The position numbers and the translations under genes are program-made. DNA of 64,000 nucleotides from Colimorpha_A sp045540115 (GTDB lineage: Bacteria; Bacillota; Clostridia; Oscillospirales; CAG-272), in NCBI GenBank assembly GCA_045540115.1, contig JAZQGR010000109.1:1-64000 (forward strand), given 5' to 3'. Numbering within the stretch: position 1 is the first letter of the stretch; the number at the start of each line of letters is the position of its first letter. Shown here one piece after another: positions 43,116 through 52,082 of the stretch. The notes beneath the pieces are model-generated. The model was not told where the DNA came from. It was given only the letters and a program-made list of their open reading frames with translations, and made no database searches.

Positions 43116-43874
43116 CTACCTATAATTATATAAATATTCCGACGGCGAAACACCCATGATCTTTTTAAATTCCACCGAAAAATATTTATAATCGTTATAT
43201 CCTGACATATACGCAATTTCCTTGAGGGAATAGTATCCGACAGAAATCAAACCTACCGCGTTTTGTATTCGCATATTGATTATATATTTTTGCGGAGATA
43301 CACCGTGCTCCTCTTTAAAAAGCTTTCTGAAATACACCTCACTCATGAATGACTTGTCTGCGATCTCTTTTATAGACAGATCGCTTTTTTTATAGTTCTT
43401 TAATAGATATTCGACCGACTTGAAGATTTTTGAATTATGCGATTTTGATACGTAATTACAGCTATAACATTCCGCGAAGATCTCATTCAAAACGGCAGAG
43501 CATCTATACTTGTATCCGATCTCCTTTTTGTTCCATATTTCAAAGATATCTAAAAAGAGCCTTGATAGCGTCGAAGGATTCTTCGGGATAAAATATTCAA
43601 TATTTTTTGCATTATAGTTTATTGTGTCAAAATGAATCACAATCATCTCATCGACCGTCGCCACGCGGGTATAATCGTGTCTTGCGGGAAAATATGCCAC
43701 GCAGTTATCCCTCATAGAGTGCCTTCCCGACTCGGTAATCAGGACGGCATCGGATCGAAAGCGAAAGGATAAGGCGTTGAAATTTCTTCCGCTGTTAAAC
43801 ATATTAACGTTTTGCTGCTTCAGTTCAAGAACATCCAATATATTAAATAACAAAAGTTCATTTTCGAAAAACAT
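43116..43874 (-). CDS. AraC-family transcriptional regulator
   Basis: A 252-residue regulator with an N-terminal cupin-like sensor domain (about 1-145; FYFPA-type AYFPARHDYTRV) and a C-terminal double helix-turn-helix: LSIKEIADKSFMSEVYFRKLFKEEHG with the second unit SLKEIAYMSGYNDYKYFSVEFKK and the closing GVSPSEYL. The start at 43874 is set by GGAGGTG. It diverges from a GH10 gene and probably controls it and the transporter in response to a sugar. An inverted repeat covers both promoters' -35 regions. Confidence 0.9.
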   Translation of the reverse strand: MFFENELLLFNILDVLELKQQNVNMFNSGRNFNALSFRFRSDAVLITESGRHSMRDNCVAYFPARHDYTRVATVDEMIVIHFDTINYNAKNIEYFIPKNPSTLSRLFLDIFEIWNKKEIGYKYRCSAVLNEIFAECYSCNYVSKSHNSKIFKSVEYLLKNYKKSDLSIKEIADKSFMSEVYFRKLFKEEHGVSPQKYIINMRIQNAVGLISVGYYSLKEIAYMSGYNDYKYFSVEFKKIMGVSPSEYLYNYR

Positions 43875-43899
43875 AAATGCACCTCCGATTATAGCAACA

Positions 43900-43928
43900 A
43901 TTATACAGTAACTGTTTCGGAAAGTCAA
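43900..43928 (-). promoter_or_regulatory. Promoter of the AraC-family regulator
   Basis: Minus strand: -35 TTGACT (43923-43928), 17 bp spacer, consensus -10 TATAAT (43900-43905). Confidence 0.75.
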
Positions 43929-43952
43929 CCTGTTTTATTGATTTACAGGTTG
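43926..43952. promoter_or_regulatory. Inverted repeat, candidate AraC operator
   Basis: CAACCTGT (43926-43933) and ACAGGTTG (43945-43952), perfect 8 bp arms 11 bp apart. The left arm overlaps the -35 of the AraC promoter and the right arm the -35 of the GH10 promoter. A further CAAC half lies at 43958-43961. Confidence 0.55.
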
Positions 43953-43977
43953 TTTTACAACTTCTTTATGCTATAAT
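43950..43977 (+). promoter_or_regulatory. Promoter of the GH10-transporter pair
   Basis: Weak -35 TTGTTT (43950-43955), 16 bp spacer, extended -10 TGC-TATAAT (43969-43977). The poor -35 suits a promoter that needs an activator. Confidence 0.6.
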
Positions 43978-44004
43978 GAGAGCAAAGAATAGGAGGAACT
44001 GATA

Positions 44005-45348
44005 ATGAGCGACAGAATAAAAGTTTTGGAACTGTTTAATGAGCAGGGATCTGTTTGGAAGGAAAGAGCCGCCGACGGAATCGAACGCTACCGAAAAGGT
44101 GACGGTAAAATTACCGTTACCGATGAAGACGGAAAACCGGTTGCTAACGCAGAAATAACCCTTACGCAGACGAGTCACGAATTTCGTTTCGGAGCTAACC
44201 TCTTTATGCTCGATGAGCTTGAGAGCGAAGAAAAGAACGAAAAGTATAAGAAATATTTTGCGGACGTCTTTAATATGGCGACCCTTCCCTTTTACTGGGA
44301 CACGCTTGAGCCCGAGCGCGGAAAGCCGAGATACGAAAAAGACAGTCCAAAGGTATATCGTAGACCGTCGCCAGACCTCTGTATAGAGTTTTGCGAAAAA
44401 CATAGAATTGAGCCGAGAGAGCACGCGCTCGCATACGATATTTTCTATCCCCAATGGCTTTATAATTCAAGCGTCGAGGAAGTAAAGAGCGAGCTCGAAA
44501 GACGATTTGCGGAAATTTCAAAACGCTATGCAGAGAAGATTCCGACGATCGAGGTAACAAACGAAATGCAATGGTGGAAGGGCAAAACGGCGTTTTACGA
44601 TGAACCCGACTATGTCGAATGGTGCTTCAGGCTTGCTGAAAAATATTTTCCAAATAATGAGCTTGCTATCAACGAGAGCTATTCGTGGCGCAACAACTGC
44701 CGTGCAACAGACTCCTATTATGCATACATTGAGGCAAACATGCTTAAAGGCGCGAGAATTGACGCTATCGGCATGCAGTATCATCTCTTTAACCGACGTG
44801 AGGATGAATACAAGAACACTCGCTTGACGCTTAATCCTCTTAATCTATATAAGCACATGGATCTGTATTCCAATCTTGGAAAACCGCTTCAGATAACTGA
44901 AATCACTGTCCCCGCATTTTCTTGGGAAAATGAAGATGAAGAAATACAGGCAGAGATACTCGAAAACCTCTATCATATATGGTTTTCACATCCGAACGTT
45001 GAACAGATAATTTACTGGAATCTCGTTGACGGATATGCGCATCTTTGGGATCCTGACCCGGTAAAGATCAAAGCCTCTCAGGGTGACATGACACTTGGTG
45101 AAAACTATTACTACGGTGGGCTGTTGCGTTTTGATTTGTCGCCAAAGCCTGCATATTTCAGGATCAAAAGGCTGCTAAGGGAAACGTGGCATACCGAGGC
45201 GAAGCTTGTGACTGGCAATGACGGTCGCGCCGAGTTCAGAGGTTTTTACGGCAATTATGACGCGAGCGTTTCTTTTAACGGAAAAACAATTAAAAAGAAG
45301 ATATCCCTATCCAAGGCATCGGAAAACATAACTGAGATTATTTTGTGA
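44005..45348 (+). CDS. GH10-like endo-beta-1,4-xylanase or xylosidase, intracellular
   Basis: A 447-residue protein without signal peptide, so it likely acts on imported oligosaccharides. An N-terminal beta segment (about 30-60, GKITVTDEDGKPVANAEITL) precedes a GH10 TIM barrel: HEFRFGANLFM, FYWDTLEPERGKPRY, HALAYD, IEVTNEMQWW (acid/base Glu), AIGMQYH, QITEITVPAFS (nucleophile Glu) and EQIIYWNLVDGYAHLW. A short C-terminal beta domain ends the chain. The ribosome site is AGGAGGA. It is the first gene of a two-gene unit controlled by the divergent AraC protein. Confidence 0.87.
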   Translation: MSDRIKVLELFNEQGSVWKERAADGIERYRKGDGKITVTDEDGKPVANAEITLTQTSHEFRFGANLFMLDELESEEKNEKYKKYFADVFNMATLPFYWDTLEPERGKPRYEKDSPKVYRRPSPDLCIEFCEKHRIEPREHALAYDIFYPQWLYNSSVEEVKSELERRFAEISKRYAEKIPTIEVTNEMQWWKGKTAFYDEPDYVEWCFRLAEKYFPNNELAINESYSWRNNCRATDSYYAYIEANMLKGARIDAIGMQYHLFNRREDEYKNTRLTLNPLNLYKHMDLYSNLGKPLQITEITVPAFSWENEDEEIQAEILENLYHIWFSHPNVEQIIYWNLVDGYAHLWDPDPVKIKASQGDMTLGENYYYGGLLRFDLSPKPAYFRIKRLLRETWHTEAKLVTGNDGRAEFRGFYGNYDASVSFNGKTIKKKISLSKASENITEIIL

Positions 45349-46214
45349 TGAAAGAAATATTGATTATCCTTGCCTGCGTACCGTTATACGTAATAAACGC
45401 GTTTTGCGATAAGATTATATCATCAAAAGAACAAAACAGATACAATTATTTCTATAATGCAATTAAATTTCTGATCTGCAGCATTTGTATGTTGCCAATC
45501 CTGTTCATTGAGGGAAAAGCCGTGTTTACATCAGGGTGTATCACTTGCGGTGTATTTTGCGGTATTATGTACGCGCTCAGCAAGACGTATATCTTAAAAG
45601 GATATGAGAAGACCTCGGTTGCGTTTATGACGCTTTGTCATTCCTCCGGAATGATATTGCCATGTATTATAGGTCATTTCTTCTGGTTGGAAAAGCTGTC
45701 CTTATTATCGGTTCTCGGCACGATTCTTGCCATTGTGTCTATCGTCTTACTGAAGGGCGGAAATGAAAATACTAATAAAATCAGCCTTAAGGGATCCGGC
45801 TTCGGGGTTGTCGTATTTTTGACAAGCGCCGGAGTTATGATCGCCCAAAAGCTGATGGGTATTTACTTTAAGGAGCAAAGCATCTCGGCATACAATTTTT
45901 ATTCTTTCGTTATCCCCTTTCTGATCCTTTGCTGTTTCATAAGACCGAAACAACTTTCAGGCGGAGAAAAATGGAACAAACAGCTTACATGTACCTGTGC
46001 ATTCGGAAGCGCCGTATCACTTTGCGTAATCAGTTTTGTAATGACACGCCTTTCTGGAAGCGTTCCGTCCTTCTTACTCTTCCCATTATTTAACGGTTTG
46101 GGAATAATCTTCGTGTGTGTCGGTTCGTCACTCGCATTTAAAGAAAAGTTCACTCTCAAAATGTGGATCGGATTGGCACTTGGCGTTATCGGTCTTTTCT
46201 TGATAAACCTGTAA
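45348..46214 (+). CDS. EamA/DMT-superfamily transporter
   Basis: A 288-residue, ten-helix membrane protein with two EamA-like halves. The end of each half shows the family pattern (WLEKLSLLSVLGTILAIVSIVLL and FKEKFTLKMWIGLALGVIGLFLI). The ATG shares its A with the GH10 stop (TGATG). It may import or export a product linked to GH10 activity; substrates of DMT carriers cannot be predicted from sequence. Confidence 0.82.
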   Translation: MKEILIILACVPLYVINAFCDKIISSKEQNRYNYFYNAIKFLICSICMLPILFIEGKAVFTSGCITCGVFCGIMYALSKTYILKGYEKTSVAFMTLCHSSGMILPCIIGHFFWLEKLSLLSVLGTILAIVSIVLLKGGNENTNKISLKGSGFGVVVFLTSAGVMIAQKLMGIYFKEQSISAYNFYSFVIPFLILCCFIRPKQLSGGEKWNKQLTCTCAFGSAVSLCVISFVMTRLSGSVPSFLLFPLFNGLGIIFVCVGSSLAFKEKFTLKMWIGLALGVIGLFLINL

Positions 46215-46280
46215 ATCTATTTAATACTGCACCAAGATCATAATGCAGCATTTCGAATGACCTGAATGAACTACAAAAAA

Positions 46281-46312
46281 GTCGATACGGAATAAAACCG
46301 TATCGACTTTTG
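46281..46312. terminator. Bidirectional terminator
   Basis: A 10 bp stem GTCGATACGG / CCGTATCGAC with flanking A6 and T4 tracts. It serves the transporter (plus) and the ceramidase-like gene (minus). Confidence 0.88.
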
Positions 46313-46355
46313 ATTTTGATTTAGTAGCGTCTGTTTTTCGTCGAGTCACTTAAGA

Positions 46356-47690
46356 TCAAAGCGATTCGAGAAGCTTCTTACCCTCTTCGATATAGAGCTC
46401 GCCGACACCTGCGCGGAAGCGAGAGCTTCTTGCTTCGTAGCCGCCCTCATCGTATGCGCTCATCATCGGGAAGTAGCCCGAGGACTCATTCGCAAGTCCG
46501 ATAACGAACACACAGTCATATCCCTCAGCCTTTTTAAGACCGACCTGAATATCGGAGAATGCCTCACCGGGCATCGTAATAAAGCCGATTCTTCCAAGCT
46601 TCGCAGCAGATACACTCGTTCCAAAGTAATCGGGAGCATTCATAAGGTTAACCATTCTGCCCGCTTCGGCAACAACGGTAGTAAGCTCCATTCCACTGAA
46701 CGGAATAAGATCGTCTCTGCCTGCCTTATGAAGATCATTTATACGGATAGCTTCGGGGAGTTCTTCTTCCTTTGCCTTGTTTGCCGGAACATTGACAGTA
46801 ATAGTCTTATAGGTAAGGCTGTTAACATCTACGTATTCAACCTTATCGTAAACAGACATAACTGCCGCCGCAACAACGTTACCCATATGACGGGCGTGTC
46901 CGTAGCCGCGCATAACGTCGTCAAAGTCATTTGTAAGGTCGTTATTGTCTCCACCCTTCGGGAATACGTTAACGTGGTTAATATCGCCCTCAGCGCCGTT
47001 AAAATACAATGCAGACACGTTATCCAATGCTCTTTCGAGAGTTCTTCTCGCAAATCCGGGCCAGTCAGCCGAGATCTTGCAGCCGCCGACAACGTCGGGA
47101 TGGCAAGCGTAGTTTATCATAACAATGGTGTTCGCGCCATCACGGTCGAAACGAAGAACGCCTACGCTCTGATCGATCTCGCTTATAGGCTTAAGAATAT
47201 CCGGGTTACCGGCGCCGGGATTTGTTCTGATCGAGCCGTCCTTCATTATAAAGCGGCGGCAAAATCCGATATTATGTGCATAGCCCTCACCAAAGCCGAG
47301 CCTTGCGGGCTTTTCGTCGTTGATCGCGAATCTGACAGCATCGGCGATCTTCAGAACAAGCATGTCGGTATACTGCTTAACAAGCGGATCTGTACTATTG
47401 CAATTATTGTAAGGTGCTGTATGAGTATGAGTGGCAGAAATATGAACCGATTCGCCGGAAATGCCAAGAACTCTGTTACACTCAGCTCTTGCAGCATCTA
47501 CCACGTTCTTTGACATACCCGTAGCATCAACGGCAACAAACACCTGACGGGCATCATCAACGGAAATCGAAATTGCGTTCACCTCGAGATCGTCAAGAAT
47601 CGCCTCCGCCTTTCTCGGAATAAAATATCCGTCGATACCGATACCCATCATAGGGTTGATATTAACTCGTGAAAAACCTGCTTTTAACAT
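46356..47690 (-). CDS. Neutral/alkaline ceramidase N-terminal-domain-like hydrolase
   Basis: A 444-residue protein without signal peptide. It has the metal-binding layout of the neutral ceramidase N-terminal domain: SATHTHTAP (two His), INYACHPDVVG and YFNGAEGDIN, and TMPGEAFSDIQ plus GLANESSGYFP in the C-terminal half. The ceramidase Ig-like C-domain is absent, and many bacterial members act on unknown amides. The ribosome site is AAGGAG, 19 nt after the small membrane protein. Real substrate unknown. Confidence 0.75.
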   Translation of the reverse strand: MLKAGFSRVNINPMMGIGIDGYFIPRKAEAILDDLEVNAISISVDDARQVFVAVDATGMSKNVVDAARAECNRVLGISGESVHISATHTHTAPYNNCNSTDPLVKQYTDMLVLKIADAVRFAINDEKPARLGFGEGYAHNIGFCRRFIMKDGSIRTNPGAGNPDILKPISEIDQSVGVLRFDRDGANTIVMINYACHPDVVGGCKISADWPGFARRTLERALDNVSALYFNGAEGDINHVNVFPKGGDNNDLTNDFDDVMRGYGHARHMGNVVAAAVMSVYDKVEYVDVNSLTYKTITVNVPANKAKEEELPEAIRINDLHKAGRDDLIPFSGMELTTVVAEAGRMVNLMNAPDYFGTSVSAAKLGRIGFITMPGEAFSDIQVGLKKAEGYDCVFVIGLANESSGYFPMMSAYDEGGYEARSSRFRAGVGELYIEEGKKLLESL

Positions 47691-47708
47691 AATAATCTCC
47701 TTATTTTT

Positions 47709-48131
47709 TTATATAACGCCATTAAGCGCAAAATAATCGTTCAGTGCATCGACGAATACGTATACGTTGAATCCGATAAGCGCAACGTCGATCCAGAATG
47801 CAAGACCGAGCGTCTTTACATCCTCCCAGTACCATTTGAACGCAGTCTTTGGTGAAGCCTTGAGATTTGCAAAGAACTCACTCAGGCGGGTTTTAACAGC
47901 TCTGAAGTCCTCGGTGAATGCGCCAACGATTGCACAGGAAATATGGAAGCAAATTCCGAGCCCGAAGCCGATAGTCTTCGCCATTGCCCAGTTAAATTCA
48001 TCTCCGAATCTTCCCTGCCATTTATCTATTGCCGAAAAGGCAAGCAAGGTCATCACAACAGAAGGCAAAAGCATAAAAAGTGTAAACGCCCACAGGCCTT
48101 TGTATGGAGACTTTTTGGGCTTAATTACCAT
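47709..48131 (-). CDS. Small membrane protein of unknown function
   Basis: A 140-residue protein with three likely membrane helices (about 13-33, 50-72 and 112-132) and a basic, amphipathic segment between the second and third. I do not recognise a family. GGGAG lies about 10 nt upstream of the ATG. It is the first gene of an operon with the ceramidase-like hydrolase, so it may present substrate or anchor that enzyme; this is inference. Confidence 0.6.
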   Translation of the reverse strand: MVIKPKKSPYKGLWAFTLFMLLPSVVMTLLAFSAIDKWQGRFGDEFNWAMAKTIGFGLGICFHISCAIVGAFTEDFRAVKTRLSEFFANLKASPKTAFKWYWEDVKTLGLAFWIDVALIGFNVYVFVDALNDYFALNGVI

Positions 48132-48171
48132 GATGAAATGCTCCCTTTCGGAATCCTATCTTACTGTTTAA

Positions 48172-48200
48172 ATTATAACACAATACTTCGAAAAATTCAA
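48172..48200 (-). promoter_or_regulatory. Promoter of the small membrane protein/ceramidase-like operon
   Basis: Minus strand: -35 TTGAAT (48195-48200), 17 bp spacer, consensus -10 TATAAT (48172-48177). Confidence 0.75.
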
Positions 48201-48240
48201 GAGTATTGTAAGAAATATTAATATTTGACTCCTTAATCTA

Positions 48241-48269
48241 TTGATTTGTCGCGTGAACTGTGATATACT
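48241..48269 (+). promoter_or_regulatory. Promoter of the GDPD-to-AEC operon
   Basis: -35 TTGATT (48241-48246), 17 bp spacer, -10 TATACT (48264-48269). Confidence 0.7.
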
Positions 48270-48302
48270 GTTCTATTGAATGAAAGCATATTTGGAGGCA
48301 AT

Positions 48303-49061
48303 ATGATACTTCAGGCACACAGAGGAGACAGCAGGCGCTTCCCCGAAAATACAATGTCCGCATTTGAAGCGGCATTCAATGAAGGTTACGGTATAATCGA
48401 GCTTGATATGAAGTTCACAAAGGACAATCAATGCGTGATCCTTCACGACTTCACCCTTGCACGTACGGCAAGAAATCTCGACGGTTCTCCCCTCGAAAAA
48501 GACATAAAGATCAGCGATATAACGTACGATGAGCTGTCAAATTATGACTTTGGAATTTTCATGTCAGATATCTTTAAGGGCGAAAAGATCCCAAGACTCG
48601 ATGATATTCTTTCTTTTGCGAGGGAGAAGAAGATAAAGCTGAAATTTGATAACGTTCTTCAGAGATTTAATGACGATCAAGTGAATTCCTTCTTCGATTC
48701 TGTCGAAGCCTGTTATGAGGACGGGCTTTTCGGATTCACTTCAAACGATCTCGGCTTCATCAAAAAAATAGTTAGTCGCTTCCCTTCCTGCGATATTCAC
48801 TATGACGGACCTGTAAACGAGGAGGCGCTTGACAGTCTTAAGTGCATCGCTCCCTTAAATCCGCTTTACGTCTGGATGCCGCTTAACAAGATGTCCTGGC
48901 TTGACTATCCTCCGGCAAATAAGGAGCAGGTCGAGCTTGCAAAAAGATACGGAAAGGTCGGTCTTTGGATCATTACCGAAGAGAAGGACTTGAATAGATG
49001 CATCGAGCTTGATGCCGACGTAATCGAGACCGACGGAGCGATCACGGTAGATATGCTATGA
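48303..49061 (+). CDS. Glycerophosphodiester phosphodiesterase family protein (GDPD)
   Basis: A 252-residue cytosolic TIM barrel. Catalytic motif residues are QAHRGDSRRFPENT (His/Arg/Glu), IIELDMKFTKD (metal Glu and Asp) and VILHDFTLAR (second His). The C-terminus has the family's (V)ETDGAI. It hydrolyses glycerophosphodiesters to an alcohol and glycerol-3-P. The start at 48303 follows GGAGG. Its stop overlaps the next gene by 4 nt (ATGA). Context with a sugar kinase and dehydrogenase hints at a sugar- or polyol-phosphodiester substrate. Confidence 0.9.
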   Translation: MILQAHRGDSRRFPENTMSAFEAAFNEGYGIIELDMKFTKDNQCVILHDFTLARTARNLDGSPLEKDIKISDITYDELSNYDFGIFMSDIFKGEKIPRLDDILSFAREKKIKLKFDNVLQRFNDDQVNSFFDSVEACYEDGLFGFTSNDLGFIKKIVSRFPSCDIHYDGPVNEEALDSLKCIAPLNPLYVWMPLNKMSWLDYPPANKEQVELAKRYGKVGLWIITEEKDLNRCIELDADVIETDGAITVDML

Positions 49062-49882
49062 TAAAATATGATTTTCATTTACATTCCGACAATTCTCTTG
49101 ACGGACGCCAGAGCGTTGACGACGCTTGCCGTTCAGCAATCGAAAAGGGACTAAGCGGAATAGCGATAACCGACCACGCCGATATCTGTTTCTTTGAAAA
49201 GGATGACACAATCACACGCTTCAAGAAAATGATATCCGATATAAATGAAGCAAAGGAAAAATACCGCGGTCAGCTTGAGATATATACCGGTATTGAGATG
49301 GCTGAATATCTGACAAATGCTGTCGGTGCGGAAAGCACACTCGCTTTGGGCGATTACGACGTTATTCTCGGATCGGTTCACACCGTGTATTACGACGGAA
49401 TCGATGACAGCTATTCGCGTATCGATTTTTCAGATATGCAAAGAGAAAAGATCATATCGTTCATCGATCTTTATTTCGATAAAATGCTCGAAATGATACT
49501 CGAAACCGACATAGATATTCTTACTCACCTTACCTGCCCGTTGCGGTATATAAACGGAAAATTCAAGCGCGGAATTGACATTTGGAGCTTTGAAAGCAAG
49601 ATCCGCACTATTCTTACCGAGGTTATAGCAAGAAATATTTCGCTTGAGATCAACACCTCGGGATATGCAACCGATTCTCCCTACTTCATGCCCGAGAGCG
49701 ATATTTTAACGCTTTACTACGAAATGGGCGGCAGGCGCATCTCGGTCGGAAGTGACGGGCACGTAAGCAGAAACGTAGCTGTCGGATTCAAGGAAGCCGA
49801 AAAGACTCTTAAAGATATTGGCTTTGACGGTTATTATATTTATAAGAACAGACAACCTGTTTTTATCGGATTTGAGGAATAA
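49058..49882 (+). CDS. PHP-domain phosphoesterase, HisJ-like
   Basis: A 274-residue PHP protein. Metal motifs are YDFHLHSDNSLDG (His-x-His), GIAITDHADI, ILGSVHTVY and, near the end, GSDGHVSRNV. This set is the HisJ (histidinol-phosphatase) type, but no histidine genes are nearby, so a general sugar phosphatase is as likely. It is coupled to the GDPD gene by an ATGA overlap and followed 9 nt later by the kinase. Confidence 0.85.
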   Translation: MIKYDFHLHSDNSLDGRQSVDDACRSAIEKGLSGIAITDHADICFFEKDDTITRFKKMISDINEAKEKYRGQLEIYTGIEMAEYLTNAVGAESTLALGDYDVILGSVHTVYYDGIDDSYSRIDFSDMQREKIISFIDLYFDKMLEMILETDIDILTHLTCPLRYINGKFKRGIDIWSFESKIRTILTEVIARNISLEINTSGYATDSPYFMPESDILTLYYEMGGRRISVGSDGHVSRNVAVGFKEAEKTLKDIGFDGYYIYKNRQPVFIGFEE

Positions 49883-49891
49883 GGAAAAGCT

Positions 49892-50830
49892 ATGAAATAC
49901 GATATAACTGCTCTCGGCGAGCTTCTGATTGATTTTACTCCGTACGGTAATGCATCCGACGGGACGAAGCTCTTCGGTCGTAACGCCGGCGGAGGCCCCG
50001 CAAATTTTCTTGCCACGATCTCAAAATTTGGCGGAAACACATACTTCTTCGCTAAGGTCGGTTGCGATATGTTTGGAGATTTTCTAACCGAAACGATGAA
50101 GGATGCAGGCGTTAATACTGCCGGCATCAAGTATGACGACGTTCACAATACCACTCTCGCGTTTGTTTCTCTTGACGAAAACGGCGACCGTGACTTCAGC
50201 TTCTACCGTCGCTTCGGTGCCGATGCGCATCTCTCGGAAGATGATATCGATCCCGAGATAATCAAGGCGTCGAGATTCTTCCATTTCAGTTCCCTCTCTC
50301 TTACAAACGAGCCGATGATAAGCGCGACCGAAAAGGCACTTAAAGCGGCAAAGGACGGAGGATGTATAATTACGTACGATCCCAATTACCGACCTCTCCT
50401 TTGGGACTGTAAAGAGCACGCGATTAAAGCTATGAAGGATTATATGGCTTATGCCGACATCGTCAAGGTCGCTTACGAGGAGGCGCTTCTCATAAGCGGA
50501 TGCGAGGATATAGACAGCGCCGCAAAGAAGCTTCTTGAGATCGGAATGAAGATCCTGCTCATAACCGACGGCGGTAACGGTGTACGTTACTACTCGGATG
50601 TAGGAAACGGCTTCCTGCCTACTATAAAAGCAAACGTTGTCGACACCACAGGTGCAGGTGACATTTTCTTCGGCACCTTTGTCTTCGGACTTATCAAGGA
50701 CGAAATAACAAAGGAGCGTCTAACCAAAACCGACATAACAAAATACGTAAAAACAGCGATCCTTCTCTCGGGCAAAAGCACCGAGAAAAAGGGCGGGATC
50801 GCATCAATACCTGAATACACGGAGGCATAA
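49892..50830 (+). CDS. PfkB-family carbohydrate kinase, fructokinase-like
   Basis: A 312-residue kinase: GELLIDFTPYG start, NAGGGPANFLATISKFGG sugar-binding signature, KVGCDMFGDFL, and the DTTGAGDIFFGTF ATP/catalytic-base motif. The TPYG start and overall length match fructokinases. AAGGAA precedes the ATG. A sorbitol-dehydrogenase-like enzyme follows, which would make ketoses such as fructose for it. Confidence 0.9.
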   Translation: MKYDITALGELLIDFTPYGNASDGTKLFGRNAGGGPANFLATISKFGGNTYFFAKVGCDMFGDFLTETMKDAGVNTAGIKYDDVHNTTLAFVSLDENGDRDFSFYRRFGADAHLSEDDIDPEIIKASRFFHFSSLSLTNEPMISATEKALKAAKDGGCIITYDPNYRPLLWDCKEHAIKAMKDYMAYADIVKVAYEEALLISGCEDIDSAAKKLLEIGMKILLITDGGNGVRYYSDVGNGFLPTIKANVVDTTGAGDIFFGTFVFGLIKDEITKERLTKTDITKYVKTAILLSGKSTEKKGGIASIPEYTEA

Positions 50831-50831
50831 A

Positions 50832-51854
50832 ATGAAAGCAGCAGTATTTTATTCAAAGGAAGATTTAAGAATCGAGGAACGCGAGATACCGAAGGCGTAC
50901 GGTGATAAGGTACTCATCAAGATCAAGGCGTGCGGTATTTGCGGAACCGATATGCACATTTTCGACGGTGACGAAGGCGCAGCTCCCACTCCGGCGGGAA
51001 CAACTCTCGGTCACGAATTTTCGGGCGAGGTCGTTGAGATCGGCGAGATGGTAAACGGCATTAAAGTCGGTGACAAGGTCTGTGTTGATCCTAACAAGCT
51101 TTGCAACGAGTGCTCGTTCTGCAAGGACGGAATTGGTCACTTCTGCGATAATATGATCGGTATCGGTACAACCGTCGACGGCGGCTTTGCTGAATATTGT
51201 CTTGTTCCTATGTCGCAGGTATACAAGTTCGAGAAGGACATTGAATTTGCCGAGGCGGCAATGACAGAGCCTGTTGCTTGCTGTCTGCACGGAATCGATA
51301 TGTGTAACATAAACGTAGGCGATACCGTTCTCGTTATCGGCGGCGGTATGATCGGCCTTATTATGCTCCAGCTCGCATCTCTTAAGGGCGCAGCTACCCT
51401 CATTCTCGTTGAGCCGATCGCTGAAAAGCGCGAGCACGCTCTTAAGCTCGGAGCTGATATCGTTATCGATCCGATAAACGAAAACGTTGCCGAGGTTCTT
51501 GCTAAAAACAATATCGGAAGAATCAATACTGTTATCGAATGTGTCGGTAAGACCGCTACCATCGAGCAGGCAATTTCTCTTGCGGGAAAATACTCTACTG
51601 TTATGATGTTTGGACTAACAAGACCTAACGACGAGATCAAGGTTAAGCCCTTCGAGATCTTCAAGAAGGAGATCATCCTCAAGGCGTCCTTCATTAATCC
51701 TTATACTCAGTCCCGCGCTCTTAAGCTTATTGAGAGCAAGAAGATCGACGTTTCTTCCATGATCTATAAGAAGATCTCCGTCGATGAGCTTCCCTCTGTT
51801 CTTGCCGACAAGAAAGAAAGAGCGAAGGGAAAGTACATAGTTTCCTTCGAGTAA
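50832..51854 (+). CDS. Zinc-dependent alcohol/polyol dehydrogenase (MDR family)
   Basis: A 340-residue medium-chain dehydrogenase. Catalytic zinc site is CGICGTDMHIF with GHEFSGEVVEIG; the structural zinc lobe has four Cys (CNECSFCKDGIGHFC). The Rossmann NAD site is VLVIGGGMIGLIML with an acidic residue (LVEPIAEKRE) after the second strand, favouring NAD(H). Closest in type to sorbitol, threonine or butanediol dehydrogenases. The start is embedded behind GGAGG at the kinase stop. Confidence 0.9.
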   Translation: MKAAVFYSKEDLRIEEREIPKAYGDKVLIKIKACGICGTDMHIFDGDEGAAPTPAGTTLGHEFSGEVVEIGEMVNGIKVGDKVCVDPNKLCNECSFCKDGIGHFCDNMIGIGTTVDGGFAEYCLVPMSQVYKFEKDIEFAEAAMTEPVACCLHGIDMCNINVGDTVLVIGGGMIGLIMLQLASLKGAATLILVEPIAEKREHALKLGADIVIDPINENVAEVLAKNNIGRINTVIECVGKTATIEQAISLAGKYSTVMMFGLTRPNDEIKVKPFEIFKKEIILKASFINPYTQSRALKLIESKKIDVSSMIYKKISVDELPSVLADKKERAKGKYIVSFE

Positions 51855-51858
51855 TATT

Positions 51859-52077
51859 ATGAAAAATAATGATTCTCAAAACCAAACGACATATATGCCG
51901 ATATTCATGTGCTTGGGCATAAGCATCGGAATGGCTATCGGCGCGCCGTTTGACAGTATTCCTATCGGTATGTGCATAGGTGTCGGCGCAGGCACCTGCA
52001 TAGGCGGGATCATAGATCATCTGAACAGAAAGAAAAGTAATGACGATCAAAATAATGAAAATAATGAAAACGAGTAA
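51859..52077 (+). CDS. 72-residue glycine-zipper-like small membrane protein
   Basis: A small frame 4 nt after the dehydrogenase stop and 5 nt before the AEC gene. The hydrophobic core has repeated G-x-x-x-G and I-G-M-x-I-G units (GISIGMAIGAPFD, IPIGMCIGVGAGTCIGG), followed by a charged Asn/Glu/Asp-rich tail. This Gly-rich alternating pattern is typical of glycine-zipper membrane peptides that cluster in bilayers. No function is known. Lack of a strong ribosome site suggests coupled translation. Confidence 0.6.
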   Translation: MKNNDSQNQTTYMPIFMCLGISIGMAIGAPFDSIPIGMCIGVGAGTCIGGIIDHLNRKKSNDDQNNENNENE

Positions 52078-52082
52078 ATAAA

